Of a stretch of DNA of 64,000 bases, positions 50,653 to 59,840 are shown in pieces. Origin of the DNA: G965212005 sp965212005 (GTDB lineage: Bacteria > Pseudomonadota > Gammaproteobacteria > Porifericomitales > Porifericomitaceae); NCBI GenBank assembly GCA_965212005.1, contig OZ243038.1, positions 2,046,001 through 2,110,000 on the forward strand, written 5' to 3'. Each line of letters opens with the position of its first letter. The stretch's first letter is position 1. A program made the position numbers and the translations under genes. The notes under the pieces are model-generated. The model saw nothing but the letters and a program-made list of their open reading frames with translations, made no database searches and was not told where the DNA came from.

Positions 50653-51570
50653 ATGCTAAAGCAGCGTACTTTACGCAATACCATCAGGGCGACCGGGGTC
50701 GGCCTGCACACCGGCAAGAAAGTTTTGCTGGCTCTGCGCCCGGCGCCGGAGGACACTGGAATCGTGTTTCGGCGCATCGATCTGGAACCCGTGGTCGAGA
50801 TCCCGGCTCATTCTGATTACATAGGAGACACCCGTCTGGCCACTATCCTGATCAAAGACGGGATCCGCGTGTCCACGGTGGAACACCTGATGTCGACCCT
50901 GGCCGGTTTCGGGATCGACAACGTCTACGTGGATTTGAGCGCCGATGAAGTGCCGATCATGGACGGCAGTGCGACGCCTTTTGTTTTCCTGATTCAATCT
51001 GCCGGTGTTCGTGAACAGAATGCTCCCAAGTTATTCATGCGGATTCTGAAGAGAGTGCGCGTGGAACAAGAAGACAAGTGGGCCATGTTTGAGCCTTACG
51101 ACGGCTTCAAGGTTGGGGTGGCCATCCATTTCGATCATCCACTGTTCAGCGAGGAAAATTCCTACGCTGAAATCGATTTTTCGACGACTTCCTACGTCAA
51201 GGAGATCAGCCGGGCGCGTACTTTCGGCTTTGTCCGGGACGTGGAAGAACTGCAGCGGAACCAGTTGGGGCTCGGTGGCAGCCTGGATAACGTGGTGCTG
51301 GTAGACGACTACCGGGTGCTAAACGAAGATGGATTGCGTTGCCGGGATGAGTTTGTGAAGCACAAGGTATTGGACGCGATCGGCGATCTCTACATGCTGG
51401 GACACAGCTCCATAGGGATGTTTACAGGCTATAAACCCGGTCACGCGTTAAACAGTGTTCTGCTGAAGAAGCTGTTGCAGGATAAGGAGGCTTGGGAACT
51501 GGTCACGTTTGAAGATGACGCAGAAGCCCCGATCCGATTTACAGAGACGATTCCCGTTGTTTCCTACTAG
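50653..51570 (+). CDS. lpxC: UDP-3-O-acyl-N-acetylglucosamine deacetylase LpxC
   Basis: Zinc amidase that commits UDP-GlcNAc to lipid A synthesis. 305 residues. Zinc ligands and catalytic residues are visible in VSTVEHLMSTLAGFGIDNVY (His) and CRDEFVKHKVLDAIGDLYML (His and Asp), with HTGKKVLLALRPAPEDTGIV at the N-terminus and AFNLVL-type substitutes near the end. Has its own promoter upstream. Ends the dcw cluster as in E. coli. Confidence 0.97.
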   Translation: MLKQRTLRNTIRATGVGLHTGKKVLLALRPAPEDTGIVFRRIDLEPVVEIPAHSDYIGDTRLATILIKDGIRVSTVEHLMSTLAGFGIDNVYVDLSADEVPIMDGSATPFVFLIQSAGVREQNAPKLFMRILKRVRVEQEDKWAMFEPYDGFKVGVAIHFDHPLFSEENSYAEIDFSTTSYVKEISRARTFGFVRDVEELQRNQLGLGGSLDNVVLVDDYRVLNEDGLRCRDEFVKHKVLDAIGDLYMLGHSSIGMFTGYKPGHALNSVLLKKLLQDKEAWELVTFEDDAEAPIRFTETIPVVSY

Positions 51571-51602
51571 TTTGGAAAAAAAGCAGTTCGGTATCAAGGG
51601 AA

Positions 51603-52013
51603 TCAGCGCTTTGGGGAGTCTGGGGGATTGGGACGGGAAGAGACTTTCTGCCGGTCTTGTTGCAGTGCACATTGCTGATGGTACAGCGCGTGCGTCAGAC
51701 GGTCAGGAACCACGCGAATGCGGATTTCGCGCAGTGTACGAAGTCGCGGGTTTTGCTGCGCCTGCCGTAGCAAGGCGGGCCTCATCCAGCGGATGCGTTG
51801 CGCTAAGGCAGATGAATCAACCAGTAGGAGCAGGATCTTGTCATTTTCGGTCATTAGGCTATAATGCCCATGGGCAGATGAAGGAAGCAGTCTGTAAAGC
51901 GCCTGTCCAGCCGCATTGGCAAAGTCCCTGGTTTGGACGATTCTGTATAGAGCTCCCTGTAAGAAAGAGTGCCGGTTCAGAAACTGGAATGCGGTATGAG
52001 AACCTGATCTCAT
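51603..52013 (-). CDS. dciA: DUF721/DciA-like protein (DnaB helicase loader family)
   Basis: 136 residues on the strand opposite to lpxC. The recognisable part runs from FANAAGQALYRLLPSSAHGH through LLLLVDSSALAQRIRWMRPA to LREIRIRVVPDRLT, the KH-like domain of DUF721/DciA. DciA is the ancestral loader or operator of DnaB in bacteria without DnaC or DnaI; the function is inferred from family. A dciA-like gene opposite to lpxC and beside an M23 peptidase and secA is also its place in Pseudomonas. The start is uncertain: the ATG at 52013 lacks a clear ribosome site. Confidence 0.75.
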   Translation of the reverse strand: MRSGSHTAFQFLNRHSFLQGALYRIVQTRDFANAAGQALYRLLPSSAHGHYSLMTENDKILLLLVDSSALAQRIRWMRPALLRQAQQNPRLRTLREIRIRVVPDRLTHALYHQQCALQQDRQKVSSRPNPPDSPKR

Positions 52014-52054
52014 AGAATGCTGCGGAAGAAAACCATCTATAACAGGCAGGTGTT

Positions 52055-53002
52055 ATGCATATCATAATAATAGCGGACTCCAAGAGTGCCGGGAAGTACT
52101 TTTCATTGGGAGGTTTTCGGATTGGAGCGGGGATTGCCCTTTTACTGTTGCTGTTGATCGGGGCATTTCAGGGCGGAACTTACCTGCATTCATGGAACTC
52201 CGAGCAGCGCGCGCAGTCCGTTTATGCCAGCGCTTATGAAGACGCCACCCTTGTTGCCCTGCGTGAGTTAGACGAGCATCGCTCGCTGGTCGAACAGGCC
52301 AACTTGAGCGCCCAGATGCACGTCAATGCGTTGGCGCTCCGCCTAAGCCGTTTGCAGGCGCAGACTTTCCGACTGGAAGCCCTGGGTGCTCGCTTGATCA
52401 ACATGGCAGGCCTGGACGAGGAAGAGTTTGATTTGAATAGCACGGTTGCCTTGGGTGGGCCGAGGCAAGTCAGCGAGAGCGGCGGGTGGGGAGAGATGGA
52501 CGGCCTGCTCGAAGAACTGAACGCGCTTGCCCGACGCATCAACGATCGCGCTGATAAGCTGTATGCCGTTGAATATCTGCTCCTGGGACAGGACGCGCAG
52601 AGCCGCGCTATTCCTGCGGGCACCCCCGTAGTGGGAGGGTGGATCTCTTCACATTACGGCCTGCGGACGGATCCGTTCTCTGGCCAACGCGAATTTCACA
52701 GCGGGGTCGATATTTCGGGACGCCGCCATTCCAAGGTATTGGCCGTCGCGTCCGGCATTGTGACCAGGTCAGGCTCCCGCGCAGGATACGGCAACCTGGT
52801 CGTGCTGAATCATGGCGAGGGATATACGACCTTGTACGGGCATAACAAGAGCAACTTGGTGCAGGTTGGCCAGTGGGTGGAGAAAGGCCAGCCGATCGCC
52901 GTGATGGGCTCCACCGGCAGATCGACCGGGACGCACGTGCATTTTGAAGTGCATAATGAAAATAAACCGTTGAATCCGAAAGCATATATTTCCTTGAAAT
53001 AG
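52055..53002 (+). CDS. M23-family (LytM) peptidase, membrane-anchored
   Basis: Envelope protein with one N-terminal membrane helix (GAGIALLLLLLIGAFQGGTY), a coiled-coil stretch (about residues 65-125) and a C-terminal LytM domain (from about 190). Zinc ligands are intact: HSGVD near residue 222 and HVHFEVH near 300, with YGLRTDPF and GSTGRSTGTHVHF as family landmarks. It is therefore likely an active endopeptidase cutting peptidoglycan crosslinks, rather than an EnvC-type regulator. Lies between dciA (divergent) and secA. Confidence 0.9.
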   Translation: MHIIIIADSKSAGKYFSLGGFRIGAGIALLLLLLIGAFQGGTYLHSWNSEQRAQSVYASAYEDATLVALRELDEHRSLVEQANLSAQMHVNALALRLSRLQAQTFRLEALGARLINMAGLDEEEFDLNSTVALGGPRQVSESGGWGEMDGLLEELNALARRINDRADKLYAVEYLLLGQDAQSRAIPAGTPVVGGWISSHYGLRTDPFSGQREFHSGVDISGRRHSKVLAVASGIVTRSGSRAGYGNLVVLNHGEGYTTLYGHNKSNLVQVGQWVEKGQPIAVMGSTGRSTGTHVHFEVHNENKPLNPKAYISLK

Positions 53003-53195
53003 TTCTTTCCTCCGGACCAGAGGCGGGGTGAGGCGCGCCTTTCGGTTTCTTTCTCCCTTCTCAGGGCCCTCTTTTTTTCTTACCATTGCCTGGTATGTGG
53101 TTTGTAAAGGTATGTTGCGATGATCCAGCCCAGCGATTTGGCTGGTCGCCGCGGCGCGTTTGTCCGCCTGCGTTACCGGGATTAAGGTCTTAATT

Positions 53196-55955
53196 ATGAA
53201 AGTCTTTCAACGCGTACTGAAAAAAATATTTAGTGCCCGAAACGAGCGCCTGTTGCGTTCAATGGGCACCGCGGTCGCGCACATGAATCGTCTGGAGCCG
53301 GAATTGCAGAAGCTCTCCGATGCGGCACTGCGGGAGAAAACAGCGCAGTTTCGGGGCGCCGTGGAGCAGGGAGCATCATTGGACCAGTTGCTGCCCGAGA
53401 CTTTTGCCGTGGTTCGCGAAGCGGCCCGGCGCAGCTTGCGCATGCGTCATTTCGACGTGCAGCTGCTGGGAGGCATGGCGTTGCACCGAGGCTTCATCGC
53501 GGAAATGCTGACTGGAGAAGGCAAAACTTTAGTGGCGACTCTGGCGGCGTACCTGAACGCCCTGGCTGGGAAGGGGGTACACGTGGTGACGGTCAACGAT
53601 TACTTGGCCCGGCGCGACGCGGAGTGGATGGGGAGAGTCTACCTGGCCCTGGGCATGAACGTGGGTGTGATTGTGCCAGACATGAATAGTGCCGCCCGGC
53701 GCGAAGCATACGCCGCCGACGTTACCTACGGCACGAACAACGAGTTCGGCTTTGATTACCTGCGCGACAATATGGCACTGCACCGGTCGCATCGGGTACA
53801 GCGGGATCTACACTATGCAATTGTGGACGAGGTTGATTCCATTCTGATCGACGAAGCGCGCACCCCATTGGTGATTTCCGGGTCCATGGGCGAGGAGACT
53901 CAGATCTATGTCGAGATCAATCGATTAATCCCTAAACTGAACAAAGCAGACTACAGTATCGAGGAGAAGAGCAAGCAGGTCTATCTAAGTGAAGCGGGTC
54001 ACGCCCACGTCGAAACTTTGCTGACCGGCGGCGGCCTGATGAGCAAAGATCAGAGTCTCTACAACGCGGGCAATCTGGCGTTGATGCATTATCTGAACGC
54101 TTGCCTGCGGTCGCACCTGATCTTTAAGCGTGACGTCGATTACATTGTGAAAGACAACCAAATCTCGATCGTGGATCAATTCACCGGGCGCGCCCTGTCC
54201 GGCAGGCGCTGGTCTGATGGTCTGCATCAGGCAATCGAAGCAAAAGAGAACGTGACCATACAGCAGGAGAGTCATAATCTCGCTTCTATTACTTTCCAGA
54301 ACTACTTCCGGTTGTACGGCAAGCTGGCCGGCATGACGGGCACGGCGATCACTGAGAAGCACGAATTCCAGCAGATCTACGGTTTGGACGTAATGCAGAT
54401 CCCGCCTCACAGAAAAATGATCCGGCAGGATCTCAGCGATCTCGTGTATCAGACGACCGCTGATAAATTTGCCGCGATTATAGAGGACATCAAGGAATCC
54501 AAGGGCGCCGGTCAGCCTGTACTGGTGGGAACCACCTCCATAGAGGTTTCCGAACATATTTCCGACCTGTTGCGCAAGGATCACATTGCACACCAGGTGC
54601 TGAACGCCAAGTTCCACGCCAGGGAAGCCGAGATCATTGCCCAGGCGGGTGGGCCGGGAACCGTCACCATTGCCACGAACATGGCGGGGCGCGGCACCGA
54701 CATTGTCCTGGGAGGGAATCCGGAAGCTGAAATTCATGCCCTGGAAGGGCCGTCCGAAGAACAGGAGACGCAGGTCCGGCAGGATTGGCGCAAGCGCTAC
54801 GAGCAGGTGCTGGCCCAGGGAGGACTGCATATTATCGGTACTGAACGTCATGAGTCGCGTCGTATCGACAACCAGTTGCGGGGGCGCTCCGGACGCCAGG
54901 GTGATCCCGGCTCGACCCGTTTCTACCTGTCTCTGGAGGACAGTTTGATGCGGATATTTGCTTCCGAGCGGGTATCCGGATTTATTCAAAAGCAAATGGC
55001 ACATGGAGAAGCCCTGGAGCATCCCTGGCTGAACAAATCCATAGAAAGCGCGCAGCGAAAGGTAGAGGAACACAACTTCGATATACGCAAGCACCTTCTG
55101 CAGTATGACGACATTGTCTCAGAGCAGAGAAAGGTGATTTACGACCTGCGCAATGAAATACTCGAAGCGACGGATACAGAGAATATATTTGCCACGCTAC
55201 GAGACATGCGCGGGGACGTGGTGGATTCGGTCGTGGAGTCGTATATTCCCGCCGACAGTGTGATTGAGACGTGGGACGTTAGCGGACTGGGCACTGCCCT
55301 GAAGGGGGAGTTTGGGCTGGAGATTAACGTCCAGGATTGGTTGGACGAGAGCGAATCCATCTCGGCGGAACAGATTCGGAATCGTGTCCATGAATGCGTT
55401 GAGGCATTCATATCCTCCAGGGAAGCCGTGCTTTCGGCTTCCGTGCTCAGGGACATCGAGCAGCAATTGCTGCTCGATGCGGTGGACCGGCATTGGAGGG
55501 CACATTTGCAGGGGCTGGATTACCTGCGTCAAGGCATCGGCTTGAGAGGATTCGCAGCGAAGAATCCGCAGCAGGAATTCAAGAAGGAGGCGTTCTCCAT
55601 GTTTATGGAGATGCTGGACCGGATCAAGCATGACGTCACCGTTTTAACCGTACGTATGCACGTTCATCCGGTAGAAGGGAGGCAGGATGATCGTGCGGCA
55701 GTCGCCCCGGCGGCGCCCAGGGAGCAGAAACGGGAGCCAGGCCGGCAACCGGCTCGGAGCCGGGTTTCCGCGGTCCATCCGCCCCAGCCGAATCCGCTGC
55801 AACCCCGGTCGGCCTCTCCTGCCGCGCCCCGGGCTGTCGTCCCTTACGTGCGCCGGCAGAAGAAGATCGGGCGCAATCAGCCTTGTCCCTGTGGTTCCGG
55901 CAAGAAGTACAAGCACTGTCACGGAGACAACACCGATCAACAGCGGCTCGGCTGA
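53196..55955 (+). CDS. secA: Preprotein translocase ATPase SecA
   Basis: Motor that drives proteins through SecYEG. 919 residues from the ATG at 53196; upstream in-frame codons have no family likeness. Walker A is MLTGEGKTLVA near residue 105, Walker B and helicase motifs include VDEVDSILIDEARTPLVISG and GTERHESRRIDNQLRGRSGR, and the C-terminus has the SEC-C zinc motif CPCGSGKKYKHCHG after a Pro/Arg/Ala linker. The 193 bp upstream contain a T-rich stretch (53071-53080) but no clear secM-like gene. argJ begins at the base after its stop. Confidence 0.97.
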   Translation: MKVFQRVLKKIFSARNERLLRSMGTAVAHMNRLEPELQKLSDAALREKTAQFRGAVEQGASLDQLLPETFAVVREAARRSLRMRHFDVQLLGGMALHRGFIAEMLTGEGKTLVATLAAYLNALAGKGVHVVTVNDYLARRDAEWMGRVYLALGMNVGVIVPDMNSAARREAYAADVTYGTNNEFGFDYLRDNMALHRSHRVQRDLHYAIVDEVDSILIDEARTPLVISGSMGEETQIYVEINRLIPKLNKADYSIEEKSKQVYLSEAGHAHVETLLTGGGLMSKDQSLYNAGNLALMHYLNACLRSHLIFKRDVDYIVKDNQISIVDQFTGRALSGRRWSDGLHQAIEAKENVTIQQESHNLASITFQNYFRLYGKLAGMTGTAITEKHEFQQIYGLDVMQIPPHRKMIRQDLSDLVYQTTADKFAAIIEDIKESKGAGQPVLVGTTSIEVSEHISDLLRKDHIAHQVLNAKFHAREAEIIAQAGGPGTVTIATNMAGRGTDIVLGGNPEAEIHALEGPSEEQETQVRQDWRKRYEQVLAQGGLHIIGTERHESRRIDNQLRGRSGRQGDPGSTRFYLSLEDSLMRIFASERVSGFIQKQMAHGEALEHPWLNKSIESAQRKVEEHNFDIRKHLLQYDDIVSEQRKVIYDLRNEILEATDTENIFATLRDMRGDVVDSVVESYIPADSVIETWDVSGLGTALKGEFGLEINVQDWLDESESISAEQIRNRVHECVEAFISSREAVLSASVLRDIEQQLLLDAVDRHWRAHLQGLDYLRQGIGLRGFAAKNPQQEFKKEAFSMFMEMLDRIKHDVTVLTVRMHVHPVEGRQDDRAAVAPAAPREQKREPGRQPARSRVSAVHPPQPNPLQPRSASPAAPRAVVPYVRRQKKIGRNQPCPCGSGKKYKHCHGDNTDQQRLG

Positions 55956-57173
55956 ATGACGGGCGCTGCCCTCACCGAATATCCGAGCCTGCTTGAGGTT
56001 CCGGGGGTGAGGCTGGGCACGGCCCGGGTCGGGTTCTATGGCCCGGAGCGGGAAGACTTGGCGGTTTTTTCGCTTGCTGACACATCGGCAACCGCCGCCG
56101 TGTTTACCACTAACGCCTTTTGCGCCGCCCCGGTGGCGGTCGCCCGGCGTCACCTGGTCCACGCGGCGCCGCGTTACCTGCTCATCAACTCCGGCAATGC
56201 CAATGCCGGAACCGGCGAGCGCGGAACCCAGGACTGCCTGCAGTTGTGCGCACAAGTGGCCAAGCGGCAAAGATGCCGGACTGAAGCCGTGCTGCCGTTC
56301 GCCACTGGCGTGATTGGCCAACCCTTGCCTTTGCCGGAGTTTGGTACGGCACTCCCGACTGCTTTGGAAAATCTGCACGAGGCAGGCTGGGAGCAGGCAG
56401 CCCAGGCTATCATGACCACGGATCGTTATCCCAAGGGATATTCGCTGCGGTTGAAGGTGGACGGACACCCGGTCATTGTCAGCGCAATCGCCAAGGGTGC
56501 CGGCATGATCTGTCCTGATATGGCCACCATGCTGGCTTTCATTGCCACCGATGCCTCCATAGACCAGCCGTTGCTGCAGGCCTGCCTGCAGAACGTGGCC
56601 GACCAATCATTCAATTGCATCACGGTGGACGGGGATACTTCCACCAACGACGCGGTTGTTTTGATCGCTACCGGTCGCGGACCGCTGCCGCGGATTCAAA
56701 AATGGGGAGCCACTGCAGCGGCGTTGCAATCGGCGATCAGTACCGTCTGCACCTGTCTGTCGGAAGCTATTGTGCGTGACGGGGAAGGAGCTACCCGAAT
56801 GGTCGAGTTCCTGGTAGAGGGAGGGCGGGACCAGGAAGAATGCCGGCGGGCGGCGCGCGTAGTGGCAAATTCCCTGCTGGTCAAGACCGCCTTGCACGGA
56901 ACAGAGCCGAACTGGGGCCGGTTTCTGGCGGCGTTGGGGCGCAGCCAAATCCCAAATCTGGACCCCGGTGCCGTGGAAATCGACGTCAATGGTTTGCCCG
57001 TAGTGCAGGGAGGCTGCGTGCTGCCCGGCAATGTAGCCAATTCCAATCACTTGCCGGCCGCTGAACGTTGTCGCATCAGCATCCGGCTGGGTCGCGGAGA
57101 ATCCATGGCCCGGATCCTGGGCTGCGACCTCAGCGCCGAGTACGTGCGCATTAATGCCGACTACCGGAGTTGA
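55956..57173 (+). CDS. argJ: Glutamate N-acetyltransferase / amino-acid acetyltransferase ArgJ
   Basis: Transfers acetyl from N-acetylornithine to glutamate (and possibly makes N-acetylglutamate) in arginine synthesis. 405 residues. The self-cleavage site lies in KGAGMICPDMATMLAF, before the Thr of MATML, giving alpha and beta chains; NSGNANAGTG and FNCITVDGDTSTNDAV are also typical, and the end LSAEYVRINADYRS matches. It starts directly after the secA stop. Overlaps the next gene by 20 bp. Confidence 0.95.
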   Translation: MTGAALTEYPSLLEVPGVRLGTARVGFYGPEREDLAVFSLADTSATAAVFTTNAFCAAPVAVARRHLVHAAPRYLLINSGNANAGTGERGTQDCLQLCAQVAKRQRCRTEAVLPFATGVIGQPLPLPEFGTALPTALENLHEAGWEQAAQAIMTTDRYPKGYSLRLKVDGHPVIVSAIAKGAGMICPDMATMLAFIATDASIDQPLLQACLQNVADQSFNCITVDGDTSTNDAVVLIATGRGPLPRIQKWGATAAALQSAISTVCTCLSEAIVRDGEGATRMVEFLVEGGRDQEECRRAARVVANSLLVKTALHGTEPNWGRFLAALGRSQIPNLDPGAVEIDVNGLPVVQGGCVLPGNVANSNHLPAAERCRISIRLGRGESMARILGCDLSAEYVRINADYRS

Positions 57174-58194
57174 CGCGTCGGCCCGCCTGGCGGCGACTGT
57201 TGCCGTTCTTCAGGATGCAAGCCAGCGCGTGTTTTTATGCTGGCGGGAGCCAGGCAAGCACCAGGGAGGGAAGTGGGAATTCCCCGGGGGTAAATGCGAA
57301 CCCGGTGAGACTCCGGTGCAGGCGTTGCGCCGGGAACTGAAAGAAGAACTCGACTTGGAAGTGGGGCGGGTATGCCCGCTCATTACGATCCCTTATGACT
57401 ATCCGGACCGCCAAGTGCTGCTGCATACATGGCTGGTACAGGATTGGCGTGGCAATCTTCCTGGATCAGGAACCTTGCCCAATCACGTTTGGGTTTCTCG
57501 TGCGCAGCTGCACCAGTATCCGCAGCCTGATGCCAACCGGGGGATCCTGCGTGCCCTGGAGTTGCCCAGGTTGTGCGCCATTGTGCAAGTTCCCGCCGAG
57601 GAAGACTCTGTTAATGACTCGCTGAAGCGAATCGAGCCTTGTTTAGCTGCCGGACTGCGCCTGTTATATCTACGCGGCGGAGACCGGGCCGCTGCTGTCT
57701 ATTTGCAGGCCGCGCAACGGATCAGCCGCCTGGCTGGCGCTTACGATGCCCGTTTGCTGTTGGATGCGCGCTATGCTGAAACCGTGCAGTCCGTCCCCTG
57801 TGCCGGCCTGCACCTGGGCACCGAGTTATTGCGCCGCTCGTCCAAATTGTCCGGCGGCATCGGTGCCGGCTCCTTGCTTTCCGCCGCCTGCCACAACGCG
57901 ACCGAATTGGAGCGAGCCTTGAAGGTGGGAGCGGATTTGATTTTGCTGTCCCCGGTACTGGCTACCTCCAGCCATCCTGGGAGGCCGCCATTGGGATGGG
58001 AGCAATTTCGTGCCCTGGTGTCCCGTTCTCCGGTACCGGTTTATGCGTTAGGGGGTATGGAGCCGGCGCATCTGCGGAACGGTTGGTCGGCTGGCGCGCA
58101 AGGGCTGGCTATGCTGAGTGCCTTGCGCGATGCCGCTGATCCGGCCGCTATCGTGCGCGCCTGCGAGGAGGCACGCCGGAGCGAATACGCATAG
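57154..58194 (+). CDS. Nudix hydrolase fused to a ThiE/TenI-like domain (MutT-like)
   Basis: 346 residues with two domains. Residues 10-135 form a Nudix hydrolase of the 8-oxo-dGTP diphosphatase (MutT) type; the box runs GKCEPGETPVQALRRELKEE then LDL, where the usual Gly near its end is Asp. Residues 140-340 form a TMP-synthase-like barrel (LLYLRGGD, GLHLGTELL, SAACHNATELERALKVGADL, LLSPVLATSSHPG, YALGGM) whose catalytic residues look degraded, so thiamine synthesis is doubtful. The same fusion is known near argJ and secA in Pseudomonas. Likely role: sanitising oxidised nucleotides. Confidence 0.85.
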   Translation: MPTTGVDASARLAATVAVLQDASQRVFLCWREPGKHQGGKWEFPGGKCEPGETPVQALRRELKEELDLEVGRVCPLITIPYDYPDRQVLLHTWLVQDWRGNLPGSGTLPNHVWVSRAQLHQYPQPDANRGILRALELPRLCAIVQVPAEEDSVNDSLKRIEPCLAAGLRLLYLRGGDRAAAVYLQAAQRISRLAGAYDARLLLDARYAETVQSVPCAGLHLGTELLRRSSKLSGGIGAGSLLSAACHNATELERALKVGADLILLSPVLATSSHPGRPPLGWEQFRALVSRSPVPVYALGGMEPAHLRNGWSAGAQGLAMLSALRDAADPAAIVRACEEARRSEYA

Positions 58195-58274
58195 CGCGCC
58201 GTCCCATGGCGTGGCCAGTGCGCCTTGAGCGCGTTTTTCGCGGCCCTGGCGCGCCGTTGACTCCGATCTGCGGT

Positions 58275-58886
58275 TCAATCTGCACGTTGAGACAGTTCCA
58301 GGTAGTGCTGATGCAGTTGCCTTACCTGTTGTTCCAGGTGCGTCGTGTCACCGTTATTGTCCAATACGTCATTGGCGACCGCCAGCCTGCGTCGCGGCTC
58401 TGCCTGGGCGTGAATGATTCCCTCGATCTCCTGGGGCGATACGCCGTCCCGGCGGGCGGCACGTTCGACCTGCAGCGCACGCCGGCAGTCCAAGGCCAGC
58501 ACCCGGTCTACCCAGCCGATGGTTTCCGTTTCCACCAGCAATGGGATACAGAGGATGCAGTAAGCTGCCGACAGCTCATCGTAACGCCGCTGCATCTCCT
58601 GGAAGGCGGGTCGGTGCAGAATGTGTTCCAGTTGTTTCCTGCTTTTCTCGCTTTGAAATACGATCTTACGCAGTTGTTTTCGATCCACTGCGTCGGGGGC
58701 GGCCATCATCGCGGAGCCGAATACTTGCGACACTTGCCGTACCGCCGGCTGACCGGGAGACAGCAGCTGGCGGCAAACGTGGTCCAGATCGATTACTGGT
58801 GCTCCGAGCGCACGAAACGCCGCCGCCGCGGTAGATTTGCCGCTGCCAATTCCACCTGTTAGTCCAATGCGCAGCGGCTGGGTCAG
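58275..58886 (-). CDS. coaE: Dephospho-CoA kinase
   Basis: Last step of CoA synthesis, phosphorylating dephospho-CoA. The P-loop is LRIGLTGGIGSGKST at the very N-terminus, followed by VIDLDHVCRQLL and the HPxF-like HRPAFQEMQRR and LLVETETIGWVDRVL segments. About 203 residues. There is no ATG, GTG or TTG close to the expected start; CTG at 58886 has a GGAG 8 nt upstream and overlaps the pilD end (CTCTGA), so I chose it with reservation. Sits after pilD as in many pil loci. Confidence 0.85.
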   Translation of the reverse strand: MTQPLRIGLTGGIGSGKSTAAAAFRALGAPVIDLDHVCRQLLSPGQPAVRQVSQVFGSAMMAAPDAVDRKQLRKIVFQSEKSRKQLEHILHRPAFQEMQRRYDELSAAYCILCIPLLVETETIGWVDRVLALDCRRALQVERAARRDGVSPQEIEGIIHAQAEPRRRLAVANDVLDNNGDTTHLEQQVRQLHQHYLELSQRAD

Positions 58887-59755
58887 AGCATGAGCTCCGT
58901 TTGCCAGATTATGGCGTTCAACTGCTCTCCCCAGTGTAAAGAGAACCAACCGGCCAGTGCGAGGCAGGGACCGAAAGGCATGGGGCGGCTCCAAGCGTGC
59001 GTGCCTCGCACGATCTGGATCAGGCCAGTGACGGATCCGAGCAGGGCAGAAAACAACACTATCAGTGGCAGTTGTTCCCATCCCAGCCAGGCACCCATCA
59101 TGGCGAGCAGCTTCAAGTCCCCGCAGCCCAGTCCGTCGCGTCCAAGCATTAGACGGGATAACTGCAGCACCAGCCAGAAAACGAGGTAGCCCAGCATGGC
59201 GCCGAGCAAGCTGGAATGAACGTCAGTAAAGCCTCCCCAGAAGCTGACGGCCAGCCCCAGCCAGAGCATGGGCAGGGTGATGGCGTCTGGCAGCAACTGG
59301 TGCTCCCAGTCGATCACGGCCAAGCATAGAAGCGAGCAGATGAAGGCGATGGCTGGCAGGACTTGCCAGCTGTATCCCAGGCTCCAAGCCAGGTGAGCGA
59401 GGGCGAGGCCCGTGCTCAATTCCAGCAAAGGATAGCGCAACGGGATCAGGACGGCGCACTGGGGGCAGTGTCCTCTCAGCCACAGGTAACTGAACAGCGG
59501 GATATTCTCCCATGCGCGCAGTTTGTGACGGCACTGTGGGCAGTGAGAGCGGGGCCGGGTCAGATTATAGCGCTGCAGTGGTTCCTCGGCGGGTAACTCC
59601 AGCAGTTCCCGGCAGTCAGATTGCCAGCGCCGCTGTATCATCTGCGGCAGACGGTGGCTGACCACGCTCAAAAAGCTGCCCAAGATCAGTCCGATCCCGC
59701 CGCAGAATAGAATCCATGCGGCAGGGGATGACTGCAGAAAAGAGAAGATATACAC
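58883..59755 (-). CDS. pilD: Type IV prepilin peptidase / N-methyltransferase PilD
   Basis: Inner-membrane aspartyl protease that cleaves and methylates type IV prepilins. 290 residues, about eight helices. The cytoplasmic loop has two zinc pairs (HCPQCRHKL and HCPQCAVLIP). Catalytic aspartates are in VIDWEHQLLPDAITLP and GLGCGDLKLLAMMGAWLG (the GxGD motif). Follows pilC after 85 bp. Confidence 0.95.
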   Translation of the reverse strand: MYIFSFLQSSPAAWILFCGGIGLILGSFLSVVSHRLPQMIQRRWQSDCRELLELPAEEPLQRYNLTRPRSHCPQCRHKLRAWENIPLFSYLWLRGHCPQCAVLIPLRYPLLELSTGLALAHLAWSLGYSWQVLPAIAFICSLLCLAVIDWEHQLLPDAITLPMLWLGLAVSFWGGFTDVHSSLLGAMLGYLVFWLVLQLSRLMLGRDGLGCGDLKLLAMMGAWLGWEQLPLIVLFSALLGSVTGLIQIVRGTHAWSRPMPFGPCLALAGWFSLHWGEQLNAIIWQTELML

Positions 59756-59840
59756 AACCGTCAGAACGCAGTGTTCCGAAAGCAGCGACGGCTTCTAGTG
59801 CTGGGGTGTAGGATCTGGGGTAGGTGCCGTGCTGCGGCTC

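Noticed and set aside
53003..53195. secM-like arrest peptide before secA
   Set aside because: No signal-bearing short frame with an arrest motif is present in the 193-bp gap.
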